DNA of 64,000 nucleotides, from contig NZ_JANGEY010000002.1 of assembly GCF_024451105.1 (NCBI RefSeq), forward strand, positions 372,001 through 436,000, written 5' to 3'. This DNA comes from Stutzerimonas stutzeri. Lineage in GTDB: Bacteria; Pseudomonadota; Gammaproteobacteria; Pseudomonadales; Pseudomonadaceae. The notes beneath the pieces were generated by a model, which was given only the letters and a program-made list of their open reading frames with translations, was not told the DNA's origin and ran no database searches. This document shows, one piece after another, positions 42,279 to 51,303 of the stretch (within the stretch, counting starts at the first letter, position 1; each line of letters starts with the position of its first letter). The position numbers were made by a program, and so were the translations under genes.

Positions 42279-42752
42279 ATGCCGGTAGCCATCGATTCGC
42301 CCGTCGCCGATTTCCAGGCCCAGGCCACCAGCGGCCAGCAGGTGCAGCTGAGCGCGCTGCGCGGCAAGCAGGTGGTGCTGTACTTCTATCCCAAGGACAG
42401 TACCCCCGGCTGCACCACCGAAGGCCAGGACTTCCGCGACCGGCATGCCGCGTTCGCCGCGGCCAATACCCTGGTGTTCGGCGTGTCGCGCGACGGCCTG
42501 AGATCGCACGAAAACTTCAAGTGCAAGCAGGCCTTCCCCTTCGAGCTGATCTCAGACGCCGACGAGCGGCTATGCCAGCTGTTCGAGGTGATCAAGCCGA
42601 AGAAGCTGTACGGCAAGGAATACCTGGGCATCGAGCGCAGCACTTTCCTGATCGACGCCGACGGCGTGCTGCGCCGCGAGTGGCGCGGGGTCAAGGTGCC
42701 CGGCCACGTCGATGCGGTGCTCGAGGCCGCCGGCGAGCTCGCCGGCGCCTGA
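42279..42752 (+). CDS. bcp: Thiol peroxidase Bcp (PrxQ)
   Basis: The 157-residue peroxiredoxin reduces hydroperoxides in the cytoplasm. The peroxidatic Cys is C45 in FYPKDSTPGCTTEGQDFRD. The position of the resolving Cys used by E. coli Bcp (five residues later) is Gln here, so resolution must use another thiol such as C82 or an external partner. GGAG lies six bases before the ATG. It is probably co-transcribed with gcvR. Confidence 0.95.
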   Translation: MPVAIDSPVADFQAQATSGQQVQLSALRGKQVVLYFYPKDSTPGCTTEGQDFRDRHAAFAAANTLVFGVSRDGLRSHENFKCKQAFPFELISDADERLCQLFEVIKPKKLYGKEYLGIERSTFLIDADGVLRREWRGVKVPGHVDAVLEAAGELAGA

Positions 42753-42771
42753 GTCGCGGAGCCTCGGCGGC

Positions 42772-43836
42772 CTAGCTCGCCGCCGAAGGCACCCGCCGGG
42801 GCCAGGCGTTCAGCACGGCCTTGAACAGGGTCGCCAGCGGAATGGCGAAGAACACCCCCCAGAACCCCCACAGCCCGCCGAACAGCAGCACCGCGCAGAT
42901 GATCGCCACCGGGTGCAGGTTGACCGCCTCGGAGAACAGCAGCGGCACCAGCACGTTGCCATCCAGCGCCTGGATGATCCCGTAGACCACCATCAGATAG
43001 ATGAACTGGTCGCCCCAGCCCCACTGGAACAGGCCGATCAGGGCCACCGGCACGGTCACCACCACCGCCCCCACGTAGGGCACCACCACCGACAGACCGA
43101 CCAGCAGGGCGAGCAGCGCCGCGTAGTTGAGGCCGAGCACGGCGAAGGCCAGGTAGGTCACCCCGCCGGTGATGACGATCTCGATCACCTTGCCGCGGAT
43201 GTAGTTGGCGATCTGCTGGTTCATCTCCAGCCATACCCGGGTCATCAGCCCCCGCTCGCTGGGCAGGTAGCCGGCGAACCAGGCGGCGATCTGGCGGCGG
43301 TCCTTGAGGAAGAAGAACACCAGGATCGGCACCAGCACCAGGTAGATCATCATGCTGATCAGGATCGGCAGGCTGGCCAGCGAATAGGACAGCAGCCACT
43401 GGCCGACCCGCCCCAGCTCGCCGCTGGCATCGTCGATGGCGCGCAGCACCTGGGCCTCGGTGACCAGCTGCGGATAGCGTTCGGGCAGCAGCAGCAGCAG
43501 CCCCTGCCACTCGCCGAGCATGCGCGGCAGCTCGTTGAACAGGGTCAGCAGCTGGCGCCAGACCAGCGGCACCAGCAGCAGCAGGCACACCGCCAGCAGG
43601 GCGACGAACAGGCTGAACACGCCCCACACCGCCAGCATGTGCGGCACCCCCAGACGCTCCAGCCAGCCGACCACCCCCTGCATCAGGAAGGCCAGCACCA
43701 GCCCGGCCAGCACCGGGGCAAGCATGCCGCCCAGATTCAGCACCACGGCGAAGCCCAGCGCCAGCACCACGGCCAGCACCACGGCCTCCTCGTCGGAGAA
43801 ATAGCGATAGATCCAGCTACGCAACACCTTGAGCAT
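42772..43836 (-). CDS. AI-2E/PerM family permease
   Basis: The 354-residue protein has about eight membrane helices with the AI-2E family pattern: VLAFLMQGVVGWLERLGVP early, GVTYLAFAVLGLNYAALLALLVGLSVVVPYVG in the centre and PVAIICAVLLFGGLWGFWGVFFAIPLATLFKAV at the end. Members are implicated in autoinducer or sodium/proton transport, but most are unassigned. It is convergent with bcp and follows the TusA-like gene on its strand. Confidence 0.9.
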   Translation of the reverse strand: MLKVLRSWIYRYFSDEEAVVLAVVLALGFAVVLNLGGMLAPVLAGLVLAFLMQGVVGWLERLGVPHMLAVWGVFSLFVALLAVCLLLLVPLVWRQLLTLFNELPRMLGEWQGLLLLLPERYPQLVTEAQVLRAIDDASGELGRVGQWLLSYSLASLPILISMMIYLVLVPILVFFFLKDRRQIAAWFAGYLPSERGLMTRVWLEMNQQIANYIRGKVIEIVITGGVTYLAFAVLGLNYAALLALLVGLSVVVPYVGAVVVTVPVALIGLFQWGWGDQFIYLMVVYGIIQALDGNVLVPLLFSEAVNLHPVAIICAVLLFGGLWGFWGVFFAIPLATLFKAVLNAWPRRVPSAAS

Positions 43837-43868
43837 CGGACTTTACTTTCCTGGATGAAACGACAGAG

Positions 43869-43885
43869 GCCGGCCGACGGCCGGC
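43869..43885 (-). terminator. Hairpin between the TusA-like gene and perM
   Basis: GCCGGCC and GGCCGGC form a 7-bp stem with a three-base loop nine bases beyond the TusA-like stop. A modest T-content follows (TCTGTCGTTTC), so it may end or attenuate the transcript before perM. Confidence 0.35.
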
Positions 43886-43894
43886 GGGAAGGAT

Positions 43895-44146
43895 TCAGGC
43901 CTTGCGCAGCCAGTAGCGGTAACAGCCATCCTCCGCCTCCTCGCGCAGCAGGGCATGCCCGGCCAGGCGGGCGAAGGCACGGAAATCGCGCTGCGAACCG
44001 GCGTCGGTGGCGATCACCTTGAGCACTGCACCGCTGGGCAGGCGATTGAGCTCCAGCTTGGCCTTGAGCAGCGGCAGCGGGCAGTTCAGGCCGCTGGCAT
44101 CCAGCTCGACGTCATGGGCCGGCACCGGCCCGCAGGGTTCGCTCAT
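43895..44146 (-). CDS. TusA-family sulfur carrier protein
   Basis: The 83-residue protein has the TusA/SirA pattern VELDASGLNCPLPLLKAKLELNRL, with the CPxP motif whose Cys carries persulfide sulfur in the family. It could serve tRNA 2-thiolation or another sulfur-relay path; the genome may hold other TusA paralogues. GGAG is seven bases before the ATG at 44146. The longer frame upstream is antisense to the bepA start region and not supported. Confidence 0.9.
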   Translation of the reverse strand: MSEPCGPVPAHDVELDASGLNCPLPLLKAKLELNRLPSGAVLKVIATDAGSQRDFRAFARLAGHALLREEAEDGCYRYWLRKA

Positions 44147-44252
44147 CGTCGCTCTCCGCAAATGCCGCGCAGCATACCCAAGCCGGCGCATCGCTGGCCA
44201 GCCGGACGCGGCTGCGGCTAGAGTAAGGTCTTTGTCGCAACGAGCCTGCGTG

Positions 44253-45686
44253 ATGAAGATTCTCCGCCCCCCCCTACTGACGCTGGCCTGCCTGCTGGCC
44301 GCTCCGGCCATCGCCAGCGAGCTGCCCTCGCTGGGCGATGCCAGTTCGGCGATCGTCTCCCCCGACCAGGAGCACCAGCTCGGCCGCGCCTGGCTCAACG
44401 TGCTGCGCGGCCAGGTGCGCAGCCTCTCCGACCCGCAGCTCAAGGACTTCGTCGAAAGCAGCGTCTACGGCCTGGCGGAAACCAGCCAGCTGGAGGACCG
44501 CCGACTGGTCTTCGTCCTGCTCGACAGCCCGCAGCTCAACGCCTTCGCCGCCCCCGGCGGGGTGATCGGCGTCAACGGCGGCCTGTTCCTGCACGCCCAG
44601 ACCGAGGCCGAGTACGCCTCGGTGCTCGCCCACGAGCTGGCCCATCTGTCGCAGCGCCACTTCGCCCGCGGCCTCGAGGAGCAGAAGCGCATGCAGGTGC
44701 CGCTGATGGCCGCCATGCTCGCTGGCGTGGTGGCCGCCGCGGCCGGCGGCGGCGACGCCGGCATCGCCGCCATCGCCTCCACCCAGGCCGCCGCCATCCA
44801 GGCGCAGCGGCGCTTCTCCCGGCAGAACGAGCAGGAGGCCGACCGCATCGGCATCCTCAACCTCAAGCAGGCCGGCTACGATCCGCGCGCCATGCCGAGC
44901 ATGTTCGAGCGCCTGATGCGCCAGTACCGCTACACCCAGGCGCCGCCGGAGTTCCTGCTCACCCACCCGCTCAGCGAGTCGCGGGTGGCCGACACCCGCA
45001 ACCGCGCCGAGCAGCACGCCAATGGCGGGCGGCAGGACAGCCTGCGCTACCAGCTGATGCGCGCCCGCGTGCAGCTGCACTACGAGCCGTCGCCGGGCAT
45101 GGCGGCCAAGCGTTTCCGCGCCCTGCTCGACGAGACCCCGCAGCTCGATGCCGCCCGCTACGGTCTGGCGCTGGCACAGACCCGCAGCGGCCAGCACGAG
45201 GCGGCCGCCGCCAGCCTGCGACCGCTGCTGGCCCAGGCGCCCGACGACATCGTCTACAACCTCGCCCAGGTCGAGCTCGACTTCGCCGGCAACCGCCTGG
45301 ACGCCGCCGGCCAGCGCCTGCAGCACCTGCTCGGCCTGTATCCGTCCAGCTACCCGCTGCGCCACTACCAGGCCGAGCTGCTGCGCAAGCAGAACCGTCC
45401 GGACGAGGCGGAGCGCCTGCTCGACGGCCTGCTCGCCGAGCGCCCCGGCGATGCCGAACTCTGGTACCAGCAGGCCGAGACCCGCGGCCTGTCCGGCAAC
45501 ATCGTCGGCGTGCATCAGGCGCGCGCCGAGTACTTCGCCCTGACCGGCGACTACGCCCAAGCGCTGGAACAGCTCGACTTCGCCCGCCGCCGCGCCAGCG
45601 GCAACTTCCAGCTGGCCGCGCGCATCGACGCCCGCCATCGGGAGCTGGCGGAGGAGAAGCGGATGATCGACAAGCTGCTGCGCTGA
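44253..45686 (+). CDS. bepA: Periplasmic M48 metalloprotease/chaperone BepA
   Basis: The 477-residue protein has a signal peptide (cleaved near residue 22, APAIASELPSLG), the zinc-protease motif HELAH in YASVLAHELAHLSQRHFARG with the third ligand in NEQEADRIGI, and a C-terminal TPR region from about residue 300. BepA degrades or assists misassembled LptD and BAM clients in the periplasm. Its length equals the P. aeruginosa homologue. The ATG at 44253 has only a weak ribosome binding site. Confidence 0.93.
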   Translation: MKILRPPLLTLACLLAAPAIASELPSLGDASSAIVSPDQEHQLGRAWLNVLRGQVRSLSDPQLKDFVESSVYGLAETSQLEDRRLVFVLLDSPQLNAFAAPGGVIGVNGGLFLHAQTEAEYASVLAHELAHLSQRHFARGLEEQKRMQVPLMAAMLAGVVAAAAGGGDAGIAAIASTQAAAIQAQRRFSRQNEQEADRIGILNLKQAGYDPRAMPSMFERLMRQYRYTQAPPEFLLTHPLSESRVADTRNRAEQHANGGRQDSLRYQLMRARVQLHYEPSPGMAAKRFRALLDETPQLDAARYGLALAQTRSGQHEAAAASLRPLLAQAPDDIVYNLAQVELDFAGNRLDAAGQRLQHLLGLYPSSYPLRHYQAELLRKQNRPDEAERLLDGLLAERPGDAELWYQQAETRGLSGNIVGVHQARAEYFALTGDYAQALEQLDFARRRASGNFQLAARIDARHRELAEEKRMIDKLLR

Positions 45687-45703
45687 ACGATGCGCAGAAA
45701 CGC

Positions 45704-45731
45704 GAAGGCCCGGCATCGCTGCCGGGCCTTC
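45704..45731. terminator. Bidirectional terminator between convergent bepA and nadA
   Basis: A 12-bp perfect stem (GAAGGCCCGGCA at 45704-45715 with TGCCGGGCCTTC at 45720-45731) with a four-base loop lies midway between the two stop codons. Confidence 0.72.
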
Positions 45732-45750
45732 CGCATCCGGGGGAGTTCCC

Positions 45751-46809
45751 TCAGGCGTTGCCGGTCACCTTGAGGCGGGCGGCCTGGGTGAAGTCGAGCA
45801 TGCGCTTGAGCGGCTTGACCGCCCTGGGGATCAGCACCGGATCGACATGGATCTCGTTGCCGCCCTCGCGCAGGCACTGCAGGGTGCGCTCCAGGGTGTT
45901 CATCGCCATCCACGGGCAATGCGCGCAGCTGCGGCAGGTCGCACCCTGGCCGGCGGTCGGCGCCTCGATGAACGACTTGCCCGGGCACAGCTGCTGCATC
46001 TTGTAGAGGATGCCGCGGTCGGTGGCGACGATGAATATCTGGTTGGGCAGGGTCTGCGCCGCCTTGATCAGCTGACTGGTGGAGCCCACCGCGTCGGCCA
46101 GGGCTACCACCGACTCCGGCGACTCCGGATGCACCAGCACCGCCGCCTCCGGATAGAGCGCCTTGAGGTCGTGCAGCTGCTTGGCCTTGAACTCCTCGTG
46201 GACGATGCACGAGCCTTCCCAGAGCAGCATGTCGGCGCCGGTCTCGCGCTGGATGTAATTCCCCAGGTGCTGGTCCGGCGCCCAGAGGATCTTCTCGCCG
46301 TTGTCCATCAGGCTCTCGACGATCTCCAGCGCGCAGCTCGAGGTCACCACCCAGTCGGCGCGCGCCTTCACCGCCGCCGAGGTATTGGCGTAGACCACCA
46401 CGGTGCGCTCGGGATGCATGTCGCAGAAGGCGGAGAACTCCTCCACCGGGCAACCCAGATCCAGAGAGCAGGTCGCCTCCAGGGTCGGCATCAGGATGCG
46501 CTTCTCGGGATTGAGGATCTTCGCCGTCTCGCCCATGAAGCGCACGCCGGCGACCAGGATGGTCGAGGCCGGATGCTGGCTGCCGAAACGGGCCATCTCC
46601 AGCGAGTCAGCCACGCAGCCGCCGGTTTCCTCGGCCAGCGCCTGGAGGATCGGATCGGTGTAGTAATGGGCGACCAGCACGGCGTCGCGCGCCTTGAGCT
46701 CGGCGGCGATGGTCTGGCGGTAGTCGGCGATCTCCTCGGCGCTCAGCACGCGCGGCTGCTTGGCGTCCAGATGGGCCTGCACCAGGAGTCGTTCGGAGAT
46801 GTGCGTCAT
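45751..46809 (-). CDS. nadA: Quinolinate synthase NadA
   Basis: The 352-residue [4Fe-4S] enzyme condenses iminoaspartate with dihydroxyacetone phosphate in NAD synthesis. The three pseudo-symmetric domains show [21 protein letters not shown], the cluster Cys candidates in [12 protein letters not shown] and [16 protein letters not shown], and [13 protein letters not shown]. It lies 105 bases downstream of the tRNA-Lys pair on the same strand. In P. aeruginosa the same gene is separated from those tRNAs by the pqs region and an island. Confidence 0.96.
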   Translation of the reverse strand: MTHISERLLVQAHLDAKQPRVLSAEEIADYRQTIAAELKARDAVLVAHYYTDPILQALAEETGGCVADSLEMARFGSQHPASTILVAGVRFMGETAKILNPEKRILMPTLEATCSLDLGCPVEEFSAFCDMHPERTVVVYANTSAAVKARADWVVTSSCALEIVESLMDNGEKILWAPDQHLGNYIQRETGADMLLWEGSCIVHEEFKAKQLHDLKALYPEAAVLVHPESPESVVALADAVGSTSQLIKAAQTLPNQIFIVATDRGILYKMQQLCPGKSFIEAPTAGQGATCRSCAHCPWMAMNTLERTLQCLREGGNEIHVDPVLIPRAVKPLKRMLDFTQAARLKVTGNA

Positions 46810-46913
46810 GTTCGCTGCACCTGAAGGTTAGGGTGCGGGAACCGGATTATACACCCGTTCCAGAGCACCAGACGGGATAACGAGCGGGAGGAGGAACGGC
46901 AGAGAGGGGAAAG

Positions 46914-46988
46914 TGGTGGGTCGTGTAGGGGTCGAACCTACGACCAATTGGTTAAAAGCCAACTGCTCTACCACTGAGCTAACGACCC
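46914..46988 (-). tRNA. tRNA-Lys(TTT), copy 2
   Basis: The 75-base gene has acceptor stem GGGTCGT / ACGACCC, anticodon loop CTTTTAA giving TTT, T-arm GTAGGTTCGACCCCTAC and an encoded CCA end. It appears identical to the copy 73 bases upstream. Confidence 0.96.
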
Positions 46989-47061
46989 AGAGCGCTACTG
47001 CTTGAAACTGCTTCGGCAATACCGGAGGCTGCCGCGCCTACCGACTTGCCGAATGAAAAAG

Positions 47062-47136
47062 TGGTGGGTCGTGTAGGGGTCGAACCTACGACCAATTGGT
47101 TAAAAGCCAACTGCTCTACCACTGAGCTAACGACCC
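47062..47136 (-). tRNA. tRNA-Lys(TTT), copy 1
   Basis: Same sequence and structure as the downstream copy, anticodon TTT, CCA encoded. It follows the promoter at 47148-47175 and is the first gene of the pair. Confidence 0.96.
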
Positions 47137-47147
47137 AATGCCTGCGC

Positions 47148-47175
47148 ATCATACTGATTTAATTCGGAATTTCAA
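47148..47175 (-). promoter_or_regulatory. tRNA-Lys promoter
   Basis: On the minus strand TTGAAA (47170-47175) and TATGAT (47148-47153) are 16 bases apart, followed by GCGCAGG as GC-rich discriminator, 12 bases from the mature tRNA end. Both hexamers match consensus at five of six positions. Confidence 0.72.
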
Positions 47176-47194
47176 CTTTTTCCGAAAAAAAGTT
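47174..47194 (-). other. AT-rich hairpin at the queC stop
   Basis: AACTTTTT (47174-47181) and AAAAAGTT (47187-47194) form an 8-bp stem that touches the queC stop codon and overlaps the -35 of the tRNA-Lys promoter. It may weakly end queC transcription. Confidence 0.4.
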
Positions 47195-47868
47195 CAAACG
47201 TAGCGGGTCGGGTCGACGACCCCGGCACTGGCGAAGCCCTCGGCGCGCAGCCGGCAGCTGTCGCAGCGCCCGCAGGCGCGCCCGTCGGCATCGGCCTGGT
47301 AGCAGGATACGGTCAGGGCGAACTCCACCCCGCGGGCGATGCCGGCGCGGATGATCTCGGCCTTGGACAGGTACTGCAGCGGTGCGCGGATGCGGAAGCC
47401 CTCGCCTTCCACGCCGGCCCGGGTCGCCAGATTGGCCAGGCGCTCGAAGGCCTCGACGAACTCGGGCCGGCAGTCCGGGTAGCCGGAGTAGTCCACCGCG
47501 TTGACGCCGATGAAGATGTCGCGCGCGCCGAGCACCTCGGCCCAGCCCAGCGCCAGGGACAGGAACAGGGTGTTGCGCGCCGGCACGTAGGTCACCGGAA
47601 TGCCCTCGCCCGGCGCCTCCGGCACGGCGATGCTGGCGTCGGTCAGCGCCGAGCCGCCGATACCGTTGAGGTCGATGCCGACCACCTTGTGCTCCACGGC
47701 GCCCAGCTGGCGCGCCACCCGCTCGGCGGCCTGCAGCTCGGCGCGGTGGCGCTGGCCGTAGTCGAAACTCATGGTGTAGCAGGCGTAGCCCTCGGCGCGC
47801 GCCATGGCCAGCACGGTGGCGGAGTCGAGACCGCCGGAGAGCAGGATGACCGCTTTCTTCTCGCTCAT
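47194..47868 (-). CDS. queC: 7-cyano-7-deazaguanine synthase QueC
   Basis: The 224-residue ATP-dependent enzyme converts 7-carboxy-7-deazaguanine to preQ0, a precursor of queuosine in tRNA. It shows the PP-loop [15 protein letters not shown] at residues 9-23 and C-terminal zinc ligands in [18 protein letters not shown]. The ATG at 47868 lies two bases after the queE stop, so the two genes are coupled. The frame continues open into queE out of phase. Confidence 0.96.
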   Translation of the reverse strand: MSEKKAVILLSGGLDSATVLAMARAEGYACYTMSFDYGQRHRAELQAAERVARQLGAVEHKVVGIDLNGIGGSALTDASIAVPEAPGEGIPVTYVPARNTLFLSLALGWAEVLGARDIFIGVNAVDYSGYPDCRPEFVEAFERLANLATRAGVEGEGFRIRAPLQYLSKAEIIRAGIARGVEFALTVSCYQADADGRACGRCDSCRLRAEGFASAGVVDPTRYV

Positions 47869-47870
47869 GC

Positions 47871-48518
47871 TCAGTGTCCCGGTTCGTCGTTCCACAAGTA
47901 CTTGTGCAGCTGCAGCTGCAGGCGCACCGGCAGGTTGTCGGCAACGATCCAGTCGGCCAGCTGCCGGGCATCCAGCTCCTTGTGGCTGGGCGACAGCAGC
48001 ACCTCGCCGGCACGCTCGGCGAGGCGGTACTCGATGAGCTTGGACACCGCCCAGTCGTAGTCCTCGCGCGAACAGACGACGAACTTGACCTGATCGTTGC
48101 CGGTCAGTTCGGCGAGATTTTCGTAGCGGTTGCGGCCGACCTCGCCGGAGCCCGGCGTCTTCAGGTCGACCACCCGACTGACCCGGCCATCCACTGGCGC
48201 GATGTCCAGCGCACCGCCGGTCTCCAGCGAGACCTGGTAGCCGGCGTCGCAGAGCGACTCGAGCAGCGGGATGCAGTTGGGCTGCGCCAGCGGCTCGCCG
48301 CCGGTCACGCAGACGTAACGCGGCCGGTAGGCAGCGACCCGGGCGAGGATCGCCTCGAGGGTCATCAGCTCGCCGCCGCTGAAGGCGTAGGCGGTATCGC
48401 AGTACCGGCAGCGCAGGGGGCAGCCGGTCAGGCGCACGAACACGGTCGGCAAGCCGACGGTGCGCGTCTCGCCCTGCAGCGAATGGAAGATTTCGGTGAT
48501 ACGCAGAGTCTGGTTCAT
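47871..48518 (-). CDS. queE: 7-carboxy-7-deazaguanine synthase QueE
   Basis: The 215-residue radical SAM enzyme makes 7-carboxy-7-deazaguanine from carboxytetrahydropterin. The cluster motif is CPLRCRYC (Cys at 33, 37 and 40), preceded by IFHSLQGET and followed by [13 protein letters not shown]. It immediately precedes queC, and lies downstream of the cpoB terminator, so it should have its own promoter in 48519-48592. Confidence 0.96.
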   Translation of the reverse strand: MNQTLRITEIFHSLQGETRTVGLPTVFVRLTGCPLRCRYCDTAYAFSGGELMTLEAILARVAAYRPRYVCVTGGEPLAQPNCIPLLESLCDAGYQVSLETGGALDIAPVDGRVSRVVDLKTPGSGEVGRNRYENLAELTGNDQVKFVVCSREDYDWAVSKLIEYRLAERAGEVLLSPSHKELDARQLADWIVADNLPVRLQLQLHKYLWNDEPGH

Positions 48519-48592
48519 AGGCCCCGGGCGTGCCGGCGAAACAGGCCGACCGCCTCCGTTGCAAGATATGGAAAAGGACGGCGATTCTAACG

Positions 48593-48620
48593 AAAAAACC
48601 CGCGCCAGGCGCGGGTTTCG
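48593..48620 (-). terminator. Terminator of the tol-pal-cpoB operon
   Basis: AAACCCGCGCC and GGCGCGGGTTT (48596-48606 and 48608-48618) form a GC stem 22 bases beyond the cpoB stop, followed on the minus strand by a run of six T. Confidence 0.85.
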
Positions 48621-48641
48621 TCGGTAACCGCCAGGCGAGAC

Positions 48642-49421
48642 TCAGGGCAGGCGAGCCAGCTCGCGCTGGGCCAGCTGGGCGGCCGAGGTGCCCGGGTACT
48701 GGGCGATCACCTGCTGGAGAATGCCCCGAGCCTTGTCGGCATTGCCGAGCCGACGCTCGACGTCGGCCAGCTTGTACAGCGAGTCCGCCACCTTCTGGTG
48801 CTGCGGATAGCTCTGGCTGACCTGGGCGAAGGCGCGCCCGGCACCCTGCAGGTCGCCCTGGGCGAGCTTGACTTCACCCAGCCAGTACTGGGCGTTGCCG
48901 GCGTACTGACTGGTCGGATATCTGCGCAGGAAGGCGCTGAAGGCCTGGTCGGCCTTGGCGAAATCCTTCGCCTTGATAAGGTCGAAGGCCGCGTCGTAGA
49001 ACAGTTTTTCCTTGGCCGGATCGCCCGGTTCGGCGGCGGCCGGCGGCTGCACGGCGGCAGTGGCGTTCGAGACACCGGCAGCCGGCGCAAGCGGCGCCTG
49101 GGGCGCAGCGGACAGACGGCTGTCGAGATCCTGATAGCGCTCGAGGCTTTCCTGCTTGAGACGCTGGATCTCGTACTGCTGCTCCTCCAGCGTACCGCGC
49201 AGACGGGCGACCTCCTCCTGCAGCTGTTGCAGCTGCAGGAAGAGTTCGCCCTGCGCCGTGGTGGGCATGGCCTGGGCCACCCCACCAGCGTAGGCAGCTC
49301 CCGTCGCCCCGTAACCGGACGGCGGATAACCGCTGCTGCCCTCCATCACGGGCACCTGGGCCCAGCTCGAGAGGGGCGCGGCCAGGGCCAGCAGGGTCAG
49401 GAGACGGGAGTGCTTGCGCAT
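48642..49421 (-). CDS. cpoB: Cell division coordinator CpoB (YbgF)
   Basis: The 259-residue periplasmic protein has a signal peptide (cleaved near residue 21, PLSSWAQ), a coiled-coil trimerisation region (about 57-100, [19 protein letters not shown]) and TPR repeats from about residue 140. CpoB links peptidoglycan synthesis with Tol-Pal outer-membrane constriction. It is the last gene of the operon, six bases after pal. Confidence 0.95.
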   Translation of the reverse strand: MRKHSRLLTLLALAAPLSSWAQVPVMEGSSGYPPSGYGATGAAYAGGVAQAMPTTAQGELFLQLQQLQEEVARLRGTLEEQQYEIQRLKQESLERYQDLDSRLSAAPQAPLAPAAGVSNATAAVQPPAAAEPGDPAKEKLFYDAAFDLIKAKDFAKADQAFSAFLRRYPTSQYAGNAQYWLGEVKLAQGDLQGAGRAFAQVSQSYPQHQKVADSLYKLADVERRLGNADKARGILQQVIAQYPGTSAAQLAQRELARLP

Positions 49422-49427
49422 GGCTGC

Positions 49428-49928
49428 TTACTTCTTCAGCTCGACGCGACGGTTCTGAGCCCAGCTTTCCTCGCTGCTGCCCATGGCCACCGGACGCTCT
49501 TCGCCGTAGGAGACCAGCTCCAGCTGGGCCGGGGACACGCCCTGCAGGACCAGGTAGCGCTGCACGGCCTTGGCGCGACGCTCGCCCAGGGCCATGTTGT
49601 ACTCGCGGGTGCCGCGCTCGTCGGCGTGGCCTTCCAGGACGACGCGAGCGCCGTTGGCCTGCAGGTCGCGGGCATGGACGTCCAGAGCGCGCATGGCTTC
49701 CGGCTTCAGGTCGGAGCTGTCGTACTCGAAGTAGAAGGTGGTGATGGCACGCAGAGCAGCTTCTTCGCCGCTCAGGCTGCCGTCGACGGCACCGGTGTTG
49801 GCGCCGTAACCGGCGTTCGGGTCAATGGCGCCTTCACCGGCGGCGTCGCCACCCTTGGACGAACAACCGACGGCGACGGCCATGGCCAGAGCCAGTGCAG
49901 CAAACTTGCCGAATTTCAGCATTTCCAT
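49428..49928 (-). CDS. pal: Peptidoglycan-associated lipoprotein Pal (OprL)
   Basis: The 166-residue lipoprotein has a lipobox AVGCSS (Cys22) and an OmpA-like peptidoglycan-binding domain with [28 protein letters not shown] and [10 protein letters not shown]. It anchors the outer membrane to the wall and is released or mobilised by TolB. The protein closely matches P. aeruginosa OprL. ATGs at 49928 and 49922 are both possible; the longer form is the annotated family start, but the spacing from AAAGAG better suits the second. Confidence 0.97.
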   Translation of the reverse strand: MEMLKFGKFAALALAMAVAVGCSSKGGDAAGEGAIDPNAGYGANTGAVDGSLSGEEAALRAITTFYFEYDSSDLKPEAMRALDVHARDLQANGARVVLEGHADERGTREYNMALGERRAKAVQRYLVLQGVSPAQLELVSYGEERPVAMGSSEESWAQNRRVELKK

Positions 49929-50004
49929 CTCTTTAAAACCCCAGTGGTATGTTCAAACAGCTTGTTCAAAACAACACATCAAGACGCGCAGCAGCCCGCC
50001 GCCC

Positions 50005-51303
50005 TCAGTTCAGATAGGGCGACCAGGAAGGCTCGCGGATTTCACCCTGAGCTGCAGGCAACGGCAAGCGGACGCGGCCGTTGGTGGAAACCAGCATCAG
50101 TATTCCACGCCCCTGCTGACGGGTGGCGTAGATTAGCATGGTGCCGTTGGGCGCAACAGTGGGCGACTCGTCGAGGCTGGTGTCGGACAGCACCCGCAGG
50201 CTGCCGCGCTGCAGGTCCTGGGCGGCCACCTTGAACACCGTGAAACCGTCCTGGCGGTGGACCATCACCAGGGTCTTCTCGTCGGCCGACAGCTTCGGGT
50301 TGGCGTTGTAGTTGCCGACGAAGGTCACCCGCTCGGCGCCGCCGCCATTGATGTTGGTCTTGTAGATCTGCGGCTTGCCGCCGCGATCGGAGGTGAAGTA
50401 GATGGTCTGCCCGTCCTTGCCCCAGAACGGCTCGGTGTCGATGGCCGGGCTGTTGGTGACGCGCCGCACCTGACGGCTGGCCATGTCCATCACGTAGATC
50501 TCCGGGTTGCCGTCGCGCGACAGCACGAAGGCCAGGCGGCTGCCGTCCGGCGACCAGGCCGGCGCACCGTTGAGCCCCTCGAAGTTGGTGATCTGCTCGC
50601 GGCGGCCGGTATCGATGTGCTGCACGAAGATGCGCGGACGCTGCTGCTCGAAGGACACGTAGGCGACCCGACGACCATCCGGCGCGAAGCTCGGCGAGAG
50701 GATCGGCTCGCGCGACTGCAGCAGGGTCACCGCGCGGGCGCCGTCGTAGTCGGCGCGCTGCAGGGTGTAGCGGGTGTTATTGACCGAGAAGCGCTCGGCG
50801 GTGACGAACAGCAGCTTGGTCGAGAAGGCGCCCTTGATGCCGGTCAGCTTCTCGAACGCCTGATCGGCGATGTAGTGGGCCATGTCGCGCAGTTGCGCGG
50901 TGCTGCCACCGACGCTGCCGGTAAGCATCTGCTGCTCGGTGGTGACATTGAACAGCGCGTACTGGATCTGCACGCCGGCGCCGCCCGGCACCATGCTGCC
51001 GGTCAGCACGTACTGGGCTCCGAGGGCCTTCCAGTCGCGGTAGATCACCTCGCTGGCCTGGCTCGGCAGGCTGATCATGTTCTGCCGCGGGATCGGCTCG
51101 AAGTAGCCGGAATTGCGCAGGTCGTTGCCGACGATCTCCGCCATGTCCTCGGGCAGCACGGTGCCGCCCTGCCAGCCGAAGGGCACCACGGCGATCGGGA
51201 TGGCCCGGTCGGTGCCGCTGGAGATCACCAGCGGGTCGGCCGCTCTCGCCACGCCGGCGAGCAGGGCCAGGCCCAGCAGGGCCACGCGGATCAGGGTGTT
51301 CAC
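50005..51303 (-). CDS. tolB: Tol-Pal translocation protein TolB
   Basis: The 432-residue periplasmic protein has a signal peptide (cleaved near residue 20, [10 protein letters not shown]), an N-terminal alpha/beta domain and a six-bladed propeller with repeats such as [36 protein letters not shown] and [13 protein letters not shown]. It binds Pal and TolA. The start is GTG at 51303 overlapping the tolA stop (GTGA) and gives the P. aeruginosa length. Confidence 0.97.
   Translation of the reverse strand: MNTLIRVALLGLALLAGVARAADPLVISSGTDRAIPIAVVPFGWQGGTVLPEDMAEIVGNDLRNSGYFEPIPRQNMISLPSQASEVIYRDWKALGAQYVLTGSMVPGGAGVQIQYALFNVTTEQQMLTGSVGGSTAQLRDMAHYIADQAFEKLTGIKGAFSTKLLFVTAERFSVNNTRYTLQRADYDGARAVTLLQSREPILSPSFAPDGRRVAYVSFEQQRPRIFVQHIDTGRREQITNFEGLNGAPAWSPDGSRLAFVLSRDGNPEIYVMDMASRQVRRVTNSPAIDTEPFWGKDGQTIYFTSDRGGKPQIYKTNINGGGAERVTFVGNYNANPKLSADEKTLVMVHRQDGFTVFKVAAQDLQRGSLRVLSDTSLDESPTVAPNGTMLIYATRQQGRGILMLVSTNGRVRLPLPAAQGEIREPSWSPYLN

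Noticed and set aside
47041-47136. Second tRNA-Lys as a partial attachment-site repeat left by an excised island
   Set aside because: Both copies are complete 75-base genes with CCA ends, so they are a functional pair rather than an att remnant.
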